This document shows, one piece after another, positions 36,068 to 45,125 of a stretch of 64,000 nucleotides of DNA. The position numbers and the translations under genes were made by a program. The stretch comes from Pseudomonas violetae (GTDB lineage: Bacteria > Pseudomonadota > Gammaproteobacteria > Pseudomonadales > Pseudomonadaceae): the NCBI RefSeq assembly GCF_023072615.1, contig NZ_JAKNRW010000011.1, forward strand, positions 51,739 through 115,738, in the 5' to 3' direction. Position 1 is the first letter of the stretch, and the number at the start of each line of letters is the position of its first letter. The notes under the pieces were generated by a model, which made no database searches, was not told where the DNA came from, and worked only from the letters and a program-made list of their open reading frames with translations.

Positions 36068-37012
36068 CTATTCCGACCGGGTTGGTCTGCGGTGGCTCAG
36101 CGCTTGGTCGATCCAGTTCAACAAGTCGTTGATGACTTGATCGCGGTTGATCTCGTTGAATAATTCATGCCGCGCCTGGGGGTAAATAATCAGGTGCAGA
36201 TTCTGGCTGCCGGCCTTGCGCAGGGCATTGGCCAGATCTTTGAGACGCTTGCCTTCACTCACCGGATCACATTCGCCGCCAATCACCAGCAACGGCAGGC
36301 CCGGATCAATCTGCGCGAGATTGGACGCTTTGCTGATTTGCTGCAAGCCGCCCAGCAAGTCGACCCACAGCTGATTGGTGCAACGAAATCCGCAAAGCGG
36401 GTCATTGGCGTACTTGTCTACTTCGGCCAGGTCGCGGCTCAGCCAGTCAAAAGGCGTGCGTACCGGTTTGAAACGCTTGTTGAACGAGCCGAACGACAAC
36501 CACTCGATCAGTGCGCTGCGGCCCTTGGGCCCCTGGCGCAGCCGTTCGACGCGGGCGATCTGGCGAGCTGCGCGGTAGAGCGCCACGGGTTGGAAGTTCG
36601 AGCCGCTGAGCACTGCGCCCTGCAGGCTGGCACTGTGGTGCAGCAGATAGGCCTGGGCGATGTAGCTGCCCATGCTATGACCGATCAGCAGGATCGGTAC
36701 CCCGTGATGCTGCTGACCGATGTGCTGATTAAGGCTGGCCAGGTCGCCGACCACCTTGCACCAGCCGTCTTCGTCGGCGAAATGACCCAAGGTGCCATTT
36801 TCAGCGGTTTTGCCATGCCCACGCAGGTCTGGGGCGTACACGCCGTAGCCCTGGTCGCAGAGCTTTTGCGCCAAGCCATCGTAGCGGGCGCTGTGCTCCG
36901 CCATGCCGTGAGCCAGCAGCACGATGGCTTTCAGGGGGGCTGCGGGCAGCCACTGATTGACGTACAGGCTGCTGCGGTCACTCGCGGTCAGCCAGAAAGT
37001 GTCGTGGATCAT
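36068..37012 (-). CDS. Alpha/beta hydrolase (lysophospholipase/monoacylglycerol lipase-like)
   Basis: This 314-residue hydrolase has the nucleophile elbow GHSMGSYIAQAYLL, an oxyanion segment IVLLAHGMAEHSARYDGLA and a C-terminal histidine in PQARHELFNEINRD. The aspartate is probably in LVIGGECDPVSEG. This is the Hydrolase_4 pattern of lysophospholipases. It sits between phaJ1 and divergent fadD2, so release of fatty acids from lipids before activation is plausible. phaJ1 follows 42 bp later in the same direction. Confidence 0.88.
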   Translation of the reverse strand: MIHDTFWLTASDRSSLYVNQWLPAAPLKAIVLLAHGMAEHSARYDGLAQKLCDQGYGVYAPDLRGHGKTAENGTLGHFADEDGWCKVVGDLASLNQHIGQQHHGVPILLIGHSMGSYIAQAYLLHHSASLQGAVLSGSNFQPVALYRAARQIARVERLRQGPKGRSALIEWLSFGSFNKRFKPVRTPFDWLSRDLAEVDKYANDPLCGFRCTNQLWVDLLGGLQQISKASNLAQIDPGLPLLVIGGECDPVSEGKRLKDLANALRKAGSQNLHLIIYPQARHELFNEINRDQVINDLLNWIDQALSHRRPTRSE

Positions 37013-37155
37013 GGCGATTCCTTTGCGCTGGGTCGATGCATTGTATAGCGCATTCCTGATGCAGCCGTGCGAACTGCCCTACACCACGGCAGGAAGATTC
37101 ACGCGATCAATGAGGGTGTCGGTCGTATTTGCCTGATTCGCCATAACTGCTAGTG

Positions 37156-37192
37156 TCCGTGAAGCTCCGCTTTTCGCGTCAGGTTTCACGGA
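37156..37192. promoter_or_regulatory. Inverted repeat upstream of fadD2
   Basis: TCCGTGAA (37156-37163) and TTCACGGA (37185-37192) are perfect inverted arms 21 bp apart in the hydrolase-fadD2 divergent gap. They could be an operator or a weak hairpin. They do not match the PsrA motif I know. Confidence 0.35.
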
Positions 37193-37241
37193 ACTGACAG
37201 AACAGCGGCCCGGATAGGCTCAGGTAAAGAGGACAAGAACA

Positions 37242-38930
37242 ATGCAACCTGATTTCTGGAATGACAAGCGCCCGGCCGGCGTGCCCCTGGATATCGACCT
37301 CGGGGCCTACAAGTCGGTGATCGAGGTGTTCGAGCGTTCCTGCAAGAAATTTGCCGATCGCCCGGCATTCAGCAACATGGGCGTGACCCTGACCTACGCC
37401 GAACTGGAACGCCACAGCGCCGCATTTGCAGGGTATCTGCAAGCCCATACCGACCTGGTGCCGGGAGATCGCATCGCGGTACAGATGCCTAACGTCCTGC
37501 ATTACCCGATCGCTGTGTTCGGCGCCTTGCGTGCCGGCCTGATCGTGGTCAACACCAACCCGTTGTACACCGCGCGGGAGATGCGCCATCAATTCAAGGA
37601 CTGTGGGGCACGGGCGCTGGTCTACCTGAACATGTTCGGGCAGAAAGTCCAGGAAGTGCTGCCGGACACCGACATCCAGTACCTGATCGAAGCGAAAATG
37701 GGTGACCTGATGCCGGCCGCGAAAGGCTGGTTGATCAATACCGTCGTCGACAAAGTGAAGAAAATGGTACCGGCTTTTTCATTGCCCCAGGCCATCTCCT
37801 TCAAGAGCGCGCTGCGCATGGGCAAAGGGAAGGGCATCAAGCCGTTGAACGCCGGTCTGGGCGATATCGCTGTGCTGCAATACACCGGCGGTACCACCGG
37901 CCTGCCCAAGGGGGCAATGCTTACCCACGGCAACCTGGTGGCGAACATGCAACAGGCGCGTGCCTGCCTCGGTCAGTTTGGCAGCGACGGTCAGCCGCTG
38001 CTGCGCGAAGGGCAGGAGGTGATGATCGCGCCGCTGCCGCTGTATCACATCTATGCATTCACGGCGAACTGCATGTGCATGATGGTGACCGGTAACCACA
38101 ACGTGCTGATCACTAACCCGCGGGATATCAAGGGCTTTATCAAGGAGCTGAAGAACTGGCGTTTTTCCGCGTTGCTGGGGCTCAACACGCTGTTTGTCGC
38201 ATTGATGGATCATCCGGATTTCAAGACCCTGGATTTCTCCAGCCTCAAACTGACCAATTCCGGCGGCACTGCGTTGGTCAAGGCCACTGCCGAACGCTGG
38301 GAAAAACTCACCGGATGCCGCATCACCGAAGGTTACGGTTTGACCGAAACTTCGCCGGTGGCCTGCACCAACCCCTACGGTGACAAGTCGCGCATCGGTA
38401 CGGTGGGGCTGCCAGTGCCGGGCACCACGCTGAAAATCATCAACGATGAGGGCGTCGAGCAAGCCTTGGGTGAGCGCGGCGAGCTGTGCATAAAGGGGCC
38501 GCAGATCATGAAGGGCTACTGGCACAAGCCTGAGGCGACAGCCGAGGTGCTGGATGCCGAGGGCTGGTTCAAGTCCGGTGATATCGCGGTGATCGACCCG
38601 GATGGTTTTGTGCGCATCGTCGATCGCAAGAAGGACATGATCATCGTCTCGGGCTTCAACGTGTATCCGAACGAGATCGAGGACGTGGTCATGGCCCACC
38701 CGAAAGTCGCCAACTGCGCGGTGATCGGCGTACCGGACGAGCGCTCGGGGGAGGCGGTGAAGTTGTTTGTGGTGGCGCGCGAGTCCGGAGTCAGCCTTGA
38801 AGAGCTGAAGGCCTACTGCAAGGAAAACTTCACTGCTTACAAAGTACCCAAGCATATTGTGTTGCGTGAGTCGTTGCCGATGACGCCTGTGGGCAAGATC
38901 TTGCGGCGGGAGTTGCGGGATATTGCTTAG
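37242..38930 (+). CDS. fadD2: Long-chain acyl-CoA synthetase FadD2
   Basis: This 562-residue AMP-forming ligase activates fatty acids with ATP and CoA. The P-loop-like motif is YTGGTTGLPKGAMLTH. EGYGLTETSP and DGWFKSGDIAVID-like (EGWFKSGDIAVIDPDGF) are the adenylation core, and the catalytic lysine region is PMTPVGKILRRELR. It closely resembles FadD1 downstream, which arose by tandem duplication. By analogy with P. aeruginosa the two differ in chain-length preference. A REP hairpin and about 340 bp separate them, so fadD1 may have its own promoter. Confidence 0.94.
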   Translation: MQPDFWNDKRPAGVPLDIDLGAYKSVIEVFERSCKKFADRPAFSNMGVTLTYAELERHSAAFAGYLQAHTDLVPGDRIAVQMPNVLHYPIAVFGALRAGLIVVNTNPLYTAREMRHQFKDCGARALVYLNMFGQKVQEVLPDTDIQYLIEAKMGDLMPAAKGWLINTVVDKVKKMVPAFSLPQAISFKSALRMGKGKGIKPLNAGLGDIAVLQYTGGTTGLPKGAMLTHGNLVANMQQARACLGQFGSDGQPLLREGQEVMIAPLPLYHIYAFTANCMCMMVTGNHNVLITNPRDIKGFIKELKNWRFSALLGLNTLFVALMDHPDFKTLDFSSLKLTNSGGTALVKATAERWEKLTGCRITEGYGLTETSPVACTNPYGDKSRIGTVGLPVPGTTLKIINDEGVEQALGERGELCIKGPQIMKGYWHKPEATAEVLDAEGWFKSGDIAVIDPDGFVRIVDRKKDMIIVSGFNVYPNEIEDVVMAHPKVANCAVIGVPDERSGEAVKLFVVARESGVSLEELKAYCKENFTAYKVPKHIVLRESLPMTPVGKILRRELRDIA

Positions 38931-38954
38931 ATATCGTTAGGGTCAGACGACGCT

Positions 38955-39030
38955 AAAAGATCGCAGCCTTCGGCAGCTCCTGCAGGAGAATGCGCTCGTC
39001 TGTAGGCGCTGCCGAAGGCTGCGATCTTTT
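38955..39030. repeat. REP hairpin between fadD2 and fadD1
   Basis: The arms AAAAGATCGCAGCCTTCGGC (from 38955) and GCCGAAGGCTGCGATCTTTT (to 39030) are the same family as the hairpin at 2216-2288. The outer T-run may help it end the fadD2 transcript. Confidence 0.85.
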
Positions 39031-39039
39031 GCTTTTAAG

Positions 39040-39106
39040 TGACCTATAGAATCTTTGCTCTAAAACTGACTATAAGATATTCAAGAGTCATTAATGTGAC
39101 TATAGA
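39040..39106 (+). promoter_or_regulatory. Three spaced TGAC(C)TATA repeats upstream of fadD1
   Basis: TGACCTATAGA (39040), TGACTATAAGA (39067) and TGACTATAGAG (39097) recur at 27 and 30 bp, close to whole helical turns. They lie 160-230 bp before the fadD1 start in an A/T-richer stretch. The rest of the 337-bp gap shows only the REP hairpin. A regulator-binding role is a guess. Confidence 0.35.
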
Positions 39107-39267
39107 GCCCGCTTTTGGCTCTAGTCGACCCCTGGCAAAGCTGCTACTCTCGGCGCGCTTTGGGACTTCCCGGCCTGTTCAAAACACCGGATTTGCCCCT
39201 GACCAAACACCAATAATAATCGCATCAAATGCGGTGCTGAATTCGCGTTGCTGAGGAGTGGGCTTCC

Positions 39268-40968
39268 ATGATCGAAGACTTTTGGAAGGATAAGTACCCG
39301 GCCGGGGTTGCTGCCGACATCAATCCGGACGAGTACCCGAATATTCAGGCAGTGCTCAAGCAGTCCTGCCAACGCTTCGCCAACAAGCCGGCATTCAGCA
39401 ACCTGGGCAAGACAATCACCTACGGTGAACTGTACGAACTGTCCGGAGCCTTTGCCGCTTATCTGCAACAGCATACCGACTTGCAGCCTGGCGATCGAAT
39501 CGCCGTGCAATTGCCGAACGTGTTGCAATACCCGGTGGCCGTATTTGGTGCGATCCGCGCCGGGCTGATCGTGGTCAACACCAACCCGCTCTATACCGCG
39601 CGGGAAATGGAACATCAATTCAACGACTCCGGTGCCAAGGCACTGGTCTGCCTGGCCAACATGGCGCATCTGGCGCAGGCCGTGGTGCCCAAAACCGGGG
39701 TCAAGCACGTCATCGTTACCGAAGTCGCCGACCTGCTGCCGCCGCTCAAGCGCCTGCTGATCAACAGTGTCATCAAGTACGTGAAGAAAATGGTCCCGGC
39801 CTATCACTTGCCCAAGTCGATCAAGTTCAACGACGTATTGAGCAAGGGCCACGGCCAGCCAGTTACCGAAGCCAGCCCGGCCAGCAGCGATGTGGCCGTG
39901 TTGCAATACACCGGCGGCACCACCGGCGTGGCCAAGGGTGCGATGCTGACCCATCGTAACCTGGTGGCGAACATGCTGCAGTGCAAGGCGTTGATGGGTT
40001 CCAACCTGAATGAAGGTTGCGAGATCCTGATCACGCCGCTGCCGCTCTACCACATCTATGCCTTCACCTTTCATTGCATGGCGATGATGCTGATCGGCAA
40101 CCACAACATCTTGATCAGCAACCCGCGCGACTTGCCGGCGATGGTCAAGGAGCTGTCGAAGTGGAAGTTCAGCGGTTTCGTCGGCCTCAATACTCTTTTC
40201 GTTGCGCTGTGCAACAACGAGGGTTTCCGCAAGCTGGACTTCTCGGCGCTGAAGGTGACCCTGTCGGGCGGCATGGCCCTGCAACTGGCGGCTGCCGAAC
40301 GCTGGAAGGCGGTGACCGGTTGCTCCATCTGTGAAGGGTACGGCATGACCGAAACCAGTCCGGTGGCCACGGTGAATCCGATCCAGAATATCCAGATCGG
40401 CACTATCGGCATTCCGGTGCCGTCGACCCTGTGCAAGATCATCAACGATGCCGGCGCGGAACAGCCATTGGGTGAAATTGGTGAACTGTGCGTGAAAGGG
40501 CCGCAGGTGATGAAGGGGTACTGGCAGCGCCAGGACGCCACCGATGAAATCCTCGACAGTGAAGGCTGGCTGAAGACCGGTGACATCGCCCTGATCCAGC
40601 CGGATGGTTACATGCGTATTGTCGATCGCAAGAAAGACATGATCCTGGTGTCCGGCTTCAACGTGTATCCCAACGAGCTGGAAGACGTGCTGGCGATACT
40701 GCCGGGCGTGTTGCAGTGCGCAGCGATCGGCGTGCCGGACGAGAAGTCGGGGGAAGCGATCAAGATCTTCATCGTTGCCAAGCCGGGCGTGACCCTGACC
40801 AAGGAACAGGTGATGGAGCACATGCGCGCCAATGTCACCGGGTACAAGGTGCCGCGCTCCGTGGAATTCCGCGACGCGCTGCCGACCACCAACGTCGGCA
40901 AGATTTTGCGGCGCGAATTGCGTGATGAAGAATTGAAGAAGATCAACGCGAAGAAAGCTACCGCGTAA
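39268..40968 (+). CDS. fadD1: Long-chain acyl-CoA synthetase FadD1
   Basis: This is a 566-residue fatty acyl-CoA ligase. The adenylation core has QYTGGTTGVAKGAMLTHRNL, EGYGMTETSPVATVNP and SEGWLKTGDIALIQPDGY. The catalytic lysine lies in PTTNVGKILRRELRDEE. It is a paralogue of FadD2 just upstream. A GAGGAGTGGG-like ribosome site precedes ATG 39268, and a terminator follows. Confidence 0.95.
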   Translation: MIEDFWKDKYPAGVAADINPDEYPNIQAVLKQSCQRFANKPAFSNLGKTITYGELYELSGAFAAYLQQHTDLQPGDRIAVQLPNVLQYPVAVFGAIRAGLIVVNTNPLYTAREMEHQFNDSGAKALVCLANMAHLAQAVVPKTGVKHVIVTEVADLLPPLKRLLINSVIKYVKKMVPAYHLPKSIKFNDVLSKGHGQPVTEASPASSDVAVLQYTGGTTGVAKGAMLTHRNLVANMLQCKALMGSNLNEGCEILITPLPLYHIYAFTFHCMAMMLIGNHNILISNPRDLPAMVKELSKWKFSGFVGLNTLFVALCNNEGFRKLDFSALKVTLSGGMALQLAAAERWKAVTGCSICEGYGMTETSPVATVNPIQNIQIGTIGIPVPSTLCKIINDAGAEQPLGEIGELCVKGPQVMKGYWQRQDATDEILDSEGWLKTGDIALIQPDGYMRIVDRKKDMILVSGFNVYPNELEDVLAILPGVLQCAAIGVPDEKSGEAIKIFIVAKPGVTLTKEQVMEHMRANVTGYKVPRSVEFRDALPTTNVGKILRRELRDEELKKINAKKATA

Positions 40969-40977
40969 GCCACAGAA

Positions 40978-41003
40978 AACCCCGCCGGTGCGGGGTTTTT
41001 TTT
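40978..41003 (+). terminator. Rho-independent terminator after fadD1
   Basis: AACCCCGC-CGGT-GCGGGGTT is followed by a run of T, 10 bp after the fadD1 stop. Confidence 0.94.
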
Positions 41004-41009
41004 CGCCTC

Positions 41010-41143
41010 TGTGGCGAGGGAGCTTGCTCCCGCTGGGCCGTGTAGCGGACCCCTGGTTCCTGGATCATTATCGGTCTGGAGAACCGCGAGTACCGATTTG
41101 GGGCCGCTTCGCAGCCCAGCGGGAGCAAGCTCCCTCGCCACAG
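41010..41143. repeat. REP pair (GGCGAGGGAGCTTGCTCCCG type)
   Basis: The arms TGTGGCGAGGGAGCTTGCTC and GAGCAAGCTCCCTCGCCACA are long inverted copies about 75 bp apart. The same family reappears at 63620 and 63878. Confidence 0.88.
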
Positions 41144-41148
41144 TGTTT

Positions 41149-41526
41149 TTACAGGCGGAACTGCGCGAAATTCACGTTGGTGCCCGCTGGACGCATGTCC
41201 TGCAGATACGAGTCCTTGTCGGCACTGAGTTCCAGGCTCAAGGCGGCCTTGCGCTTGCCTTCGTTGCGCACGACCAGACCCTCGAGCTTCTCGCGCAGGA
41301 ACACCGTCGGCACCTTCAGGTGCAGCAGTTCGTAGGTGTCGGGGGTGTGCATCAGCAGGTGAATCCATTCGTACTGACCAACGGCCAGGCGCGCGACCGG
41401 AATATCGAACCACCAGATATTGCGGTTACGGTTCAATTCGGTGAAATGGCAGTTGTTGACGCCAAGCACAGCACCGCCGAGTTCCTGGTTTCTGCGGGCA
41501 ATGGCCTGCTTTTTATCGAGTTTCAT
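41149..41526 (-). CDS. Conserved hypothetical protein
   Basis: This 125-residue cytoplasmic protein has no recognised domain. It starts MKLDKKQAIARRNQELGG and includes FDIPVARLAVGQYEWIHLLM and LHLKVPTVFLREKLEGLV, mixed alpha/beta with many charged residues. ATG 41526 has AGGA 5 nt upstream and is preferred over the longer frame to 41577. It appears to be a conserved pseudomonad protein; I cannot assign a function. It is a single gene, divergent from csbD. Confidence 0.7.
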   Translation of the reverse strand: MKLDKKQAIARRNQELGGAVLGVNNCHFTELNRNRNIWWFDIPVARLAVGQYEWIHLLMHTPDTYELLHLKVPTVFLREKLEGLVVRNEGKRKAALSLELSADKDSYLQDMRPAGTNVNFAQFRL

Positions 41527-41725
41527 AACATTCCTACGGGGTTGGCTCTTCAGCGCCTTGGCCTGAATACGTTGCACATTCTCGGGGGTTGGCGCGCAAA
41601 CATAAAGCCAAACCTGCCCTGATCGATGAAATGTTCAGCACAAAAAATGAAACTCCCGGCAAATCCCTCCGGTCAATCTTCCTGTAAGCACTTTCGTTCG
41701 TTCAATTGTTCACAGGAGAGACACC

Positions 41726-41917
41726 ATGAGCAGCACTGGCGATAAAGTAAAAGGCGTAGCCAACGAAGCGGTCGGTAACGTCAAGCAAGGCGTTGGCAAG
41801 GCTACCGGCAACGACAAAATGCGCGCCGAGGGCGTCGTGCAGGAAAAGAAAGGCGAAGTTCAGCAAGCAGTGGGCAAAGCCAAAGATGCGGTAAAGAAAG
41901 GCGTCGATGGGGCCTGA
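41726..41917 (+). CDS. CsbD family stress protein
   Basis: This 63-residue hydrophilic protein has the CsbD pattern: [20 protein letters not shown], then [20 protein letters not shown]. Members are abundant under general stress or stationary phase; the molecular role is unknown. CAGGAGAG 6 nt upstream is a strong ribosome site, and a terminator follows directly. Confidence 0.92.
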   Translation: MSSTGDKVKGVANEAVGNVKQGVGKATGNDKMRAEGVVQEKKGEVQQAVGKAKDAVKKGVDGA

Positions 41918-41940
41918 TATGGCCTTTGACGTTATTATGA

Positions 41941-41966
41941 ACGGCCATCCGCGGATGGCCGTTTTT
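41941..41966 (+). terminator. Rho-independent terminator after csbD
   Basis: ACGGCCATCC-GC-GGATGGCCGT, a 10-bp perfect stem, is followed by T5. Confidence 0.94.
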
Positions 41967-42105
41967 GTTTCAGCTGGAACTTGAACACAGAATTTGTTTC
42001 AAAGTGGCCGAACACGGCTATTTTTGATGCAGGCTACATTGATGAAAGCAACGGCCCCTGAGTCGCCAAGACTTGAACCCGATTTTGCGGCGAAAGGAGA
42101 CGCTA

Positions 42106-43062
42106 ATGATTTTCCCGGACATGAAAGGTCTGCCCATCCATCGCGTGATGGTGCGCACGGTCACAGAGTTCATCGATGACGAGATGTCGACCTATGCGTC
42201 GGCGCTGGCCTATCAGATGTTGTTTTCGCTATTCCCCTTCATTCTGTTCCTGATCGCCCTTATCGGTTTCCTGCACCTGCCGGACTTTTTCTCGTGGCTG
42301 CGCCTGCAGTCGGAACTGGTGTTGCCGCCCCAAGCTCTGGAGCAGGTAAACCCGGTGATCGACCAGCTGCAGCAATCCAAGGGCGGCTTGCTCTCGGTAG
42401 GTATCGTGATCGCGTTGTGGACCGCGTCTGCCGGCGTACGCTTGATGATGAGTGCGATGAATGCTGCCTACGACGTGGTCGAAGGACGGCCGGTCTGGAA
42501 ACGCTTTCCGCTGTCGATTTTCTACACCATCGGCATCGCCGGCATGCTGTTGATCGCCGCAGCGCTGATGGTGCTTGGGCCGCAGGTTATGGGCTGGATC
42601 GCTGCACAGGTCGGCATGGAATATTTCATCGTGACCCTTTGGACCATCGCCCGCTGGCCTGTCGTAGTGATCCTGCTGATGGTGGCAGTGGCGTTGATCT
42701 ACTACGTCATGCCTGACGTCAAACAGGAATTTCGTTTCATCACGCCGGGTTCGGTGCTGGCGGTGGTGGTGTGGATCCTGGCGTCCGTGGGTTTCGGCCT
42801 CTACGTCAAGGAGTTCGCCAACTACAACGCCATGTATGGCAGTATCGGCGCGATCATCGTGTTGCTCCTCTATTTCTACATTTCTGCTGCCGTATTGTTG
42901 CTGGGCGCGGAAATGAATGCGGTGATCGAACACATGTCCGGCGAAGGCAAGGACCCGGGAGAAAAAGCCCCCGGAGAGTTCGCCGAAGAGCCTAAACAAC
43001 ACGTTTCCGGACTAGGTCGGGATCACTCGATCAAGCCATCCACTGACGAAGTCATCCAATGA
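42106..43062 (+). CDS. YihY/virulence factor BrkB family membrane protein
   Basis: This inner-membrane protein of about 318 residues has six hydrophobic segments, including [40 protein letters not shown] and [20 protein letters not shown], the last with the family ending [24 protein letters not shown] is the family signature. The role is unknown; the old name RNase BN is wrong for this family. ATG 42106 follows AAGGAG at 7 nt. The stop overlaps the def gene start by 4 nt (ATGA), so the two are translationally coupled. Confidence 0.88.
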   Translation: MIFPDMKGLPIHRVMVRTVTEFIDDEMSTYASALAYQMLFSLFPFILFLIALIGFLHLPDFFSWLRLQSELVLPPQALEQVNPVIDQLQQSKGGLLSVGIVIALWTASAGVRLMMSAMNAAYDVVEGRPVWKRFPLSIFYTIGIAGMLLIAAALMVLGPQVMGWIAAQVGMEYFIVTLWTIARWPVVVILLMVAVALIYYVMPDVKQEFRFITPGSVLAVVVWILASVGFGLYVKEFANYNAMYGSIGAIIVLLLYFYISAAVLLLGAEMNAVIEHMSGEGKDPGEKAPGEFAEEPKQHVSGLGRDHSIKPSTDEVIQ

Positions 43063-43598
43063 TCCGTGAAATTCTGAAAATGGGCGATGAGCGATTGCTG
43101 CGGATCGCCCCGCCAGTGCCTGTCGAAATGTACGACACGCCCGAGCTGTGGCAGTTGATCGACGATATGTTCCAGACCATGGAAAGCGTCGGCGGGGTCG
43201 GCCTTGCCGCTCCACAAATCGGCGTTGACCTGCAACTGGTGATCTTCGGGTTCGAGCACAGCGAACGGTACCCGGATGCTGAGGCAGTGCCGCAGACTAT
43301 CCTGATCAATCCGCTGATCACGCCATTGAGCCCTGTGGTGGAGGAGGGTTTCGAAGGCTGCCTGTCGGTCCCGGGCCTGCGCGGTTCCGTGAATCGGTAT
43401 CGGGAAATCCGCTACGAAGGTTTTGATCCCAAAGGTCAACCGATCGTGCGCTTCGCGTCAGGCTTTCATGCCCGGGTGGTGCAGCACGAATGCGATCACC
43501 TGATCGGGCGCCTGTACCCGTCGCGCATCACCGATTTCAGCAAGTTCGGCTTTACCGAAGTGATGTTTCCAGAACTTGACCCGAACGCCGACGAGTGA
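43059..43598 (+). CDS. def: Peptide deformylase
   Basis: This 179-residue metalloenzyme removes N-formyl groups from new proteins. All three motifs are intact: [22 protein letters not shown] (metal Cys) and QHECDHLIG (metal His pair and catalytic Glu). It is probably a secondary deformylase: the usual pseudomonad def lies with fmt near the origin, and this copy is linked to a membrane protein instead. It overlaps the yihY-like gene as ATGA. Confidence 0.93.
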   Translation: MIREILKMGDERLLRIAPPVPVEMYDTPELWQLIDDMFQTMESVGGVGLAAPQIGVDLQLVIFGFEHSERYPDAEAVPQTILINPLITPLSPVVEEGFEGCLSVPGLRGSVNRYREIRYEGFDPKGQPIVRFASGFHARVVQHECDHLIGRLYPSRITDFSKFGFTEVMFPELDPNADE

Positions 43599-43601
43599 TC
43601 C

Positions 43602-43686
43602 TGTGGGAGTGAGCTTGCTGGTGAACATCAGTCAGCAACAATTTGCCGTCATTCGACGCCATCGCGAGCAGGCCCACCCCTGCAAA
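43602..43686. repeat. Degenerate REP pair
   Basis: CTGTGGGAGTGAGCTTGCTG and CCATCGCGAGCAGGCCCACC are decayed opposed REP copies between def and the convergent GNAT gene. The second overlaps the 3' end of the GNAT gene. Confidence 0.5.
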
Positions 43687-44086
43687 GCCCCATCGCAATC
43701 ATCGGCTTGCTGCGTGCATAACGGCTTAACCGTTCAGCCATTGCATAGGGCAGCGCCGGGTCGAAGGTAAACCCGCGACGCTCGTAGAATTCACGCAAAT
43801 CCGGATGACAGAACAACCACACCGGCCCCTGCAGATCCTTTATGGCCTCGGCGATCAGCGCGCCAGCGATCCCCTGTTTCCGACAGCCAGGATCAACCAA
43901 CAGCCCCGTCAACCAATGCCCGCCCGCCACCGGCCGCAAACACAATGCACCGATGACCTGCTCACGCCGCGCAACCCATAGCTGAGCGCCACGCACGGCT
44001 TTCATCGACGATTGATGGCTGCGATAAAACTTGTTCATCAGGGGCCACAAAGGCTCCGCGAGCATGGCGTACTGGGTGTCGGGCAT
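43649..44086 (-). CDS. GNAT family N-acetyltransferase
   Basis: This 145-residue acetyltransferase has the acetyl-CoA loop in LLVDPGCRKQGIAGALI followed by the helix AEAIKDL. The C-terminal strand reads CHPDLREFYERRGFTFD. The substrate is unknown. The open frame extends to 44341, but ATG 44086 (MPDTQYAMLAEPLWP) gives a normal-length protein and avoids a run that is antisense to the small Lys-rich gene. It is convergent with def. Confidence 0.85.
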   Translation of the reverse strand: MPDTQYAMLAEPLWPLMNKFYRSHQSSMKAVRGAQLWVARREQVIGALCLRPVAGGHWLTGLLVDPGCRKQGIAGALIAEAIKDLQGPVWLFCHPDLREFYERRGFTFDPALPYAMAERLSRYARSKPMIAMGLCRGGPARDGVE

Positions 44087-44189
44087 AGGTTCGGTCTGTC
44101 GGTGCGCAAAGCCTGCGATTATAAAAGAACGCGCGCGCGGCGATAGGTGTATACCTGATCTCACATCCCGTATGAGTGGAGTACGTATC

Positions 44190-44300
44190 ATGGCCAAAGG
44201 CATGGATTCAAAGAAGGCAGCGAAGAAGAAACCGGCGAAAACCGCTGATGAAAAGCGCGCGGACAAGAAGGCCAAGAAGGTGGATGTGTTCGGCCATTGA
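44190..44300 (+). CDS. Small Lys/Ala-rich protein
   Basis: This 36-residue, strongly basic peptide begins MAKGMDSKKAAKKKPAKTAD and ends with KKAKKVDVFGH. A GGAG lies 9 nt upstream. The composition resembles small nucleic-acid- or ribosome-associated peptides, but no function is known. It is divergent from the GNAT gene. An inverted repeat (GGGAGCCTG/CAGGCTCC) lies about 20 bp downstream without a T-run. I believe close relatives occur widely in Pseudomonas, but this is from memory. Confidence 0.65.
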   Translation: MAKGMDSKKAAKKKPAKTADEKRADKKAKKVDVFGH

Positions 44301-44465
44301 TCCCGAGACAAGGGAGCCTGGCCCTCAGGCTCCTGCTGCACGGCTGCGGTATACCGATGGTCGACGCTGTCAATTGTGACAGTAGACAGGTATGCACAAG
44401 CATCCGACTCTGCTCCTGAACGAAGCTGGTGACTACCAGCGTCTCAAGGAGCGGAGTATTTCAGC

Positions 44466-45125
44466 ATGGTCATCAGATTGTTCCTCGTTATTGCGGCCCT
44501 GTGCGTCGCGGTTTTCACCCTCTACTTTTTTGCGATGCAGTCGACGCCTGGAACGACTCGATACGCCGTATTCAAACCTGATATGAGTGCCGCGCAATCT
44601 GCGCAGGTTCAGCAACTGATCGATGAGCAACTCATCAGGAAAGCTGGAGGCAGGCAGGTCAGTCCAATTCAGGTGGTGTACGACGAGGGGGCGGTGGTCG
44701 TGACATTCCCTATCCCCGGTGAAAACCATCAATCGGATGGGATCTGTGATTTTGGATATTTGTGCCTGTGGGAGAACCCGGGTTTCACCGGCAGGAAGTT
44801 GTCGTTGTTGAGCAAACCCTCAAGCCGACCCGTCAACCTGACGGACTACAACTTCGGCAAGCAGGTCTCGTCCTGGCAGCACAACAATAAAATCCACACC
44901 GTGAAGATCTTCGGCATCGATGGGCCCGGCGCCATTGGCAACATGATGATGAGCAACATTAAGGAAGTACGCCTGGGCCGGGGCTGCTGCCCTTTCAGCA
45001 TTCCGGAAAAAGCCAGCGCCTCAGGCGTATGGACCGAGGTGCACGGTCAGGACAGGCTGGCGCCTTACGATGACAGAATCGTCAGCATTGCGTTTTCCCC
45101 TATGTTTGTGTTGTTCGCCCAGTAA
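44466..45125 (+). CDS. Secreted or anchored protein with I36-type beta-gamma-crystallin domain
   Basis: This 219-residue protein has an N-terminal hydrophobic helix (RLFLVIAALCVAVFTLYFFA), a signal anchor or signal peptide. The segment CDFGYLCLWENPGFTGRKL, continued by KQVSSWQHNN, is the peptidase-inhibitor I36/crystallin-like pattern of SMPI. Paired cysteines (CDFGYLC; GCC) suggest an exported, disulfide-bonded protein. A function as metalloprotease inhibitor is inferred from the domain alone. It is a single gene. Confidence 0.72.
   Translation: MVIRLFLVIAALCVAVFTLYFFAMQSTPGTTRYAVFKPDMSAAQSAQVQQLIDEQLIRKAGGRQVSPIQVVYDEGAVVVTFPIPGENHQSDGICDFGYLCLWENPGFTGRKLSLLSKPSSRPVNLTDYNFGKQVSSWQHNNKIHTVKIFGIDGPGAIGNMMMSNIKEVRLGRGCCPFSIPEKASASGVWTEVHGQDRLAPYDDRIVSIAFSPMFVLFAQ

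Noticed and set aside
39121..40821. 566-codon open frame opposite fadD1
   Set aside because: It mirrors a full acyl-CoA synthetase gene; composition is His/Gln/Arg-rich shadow sequence. Similar shadows lie opposite gapA, the haem receptor, edd and fadD2.
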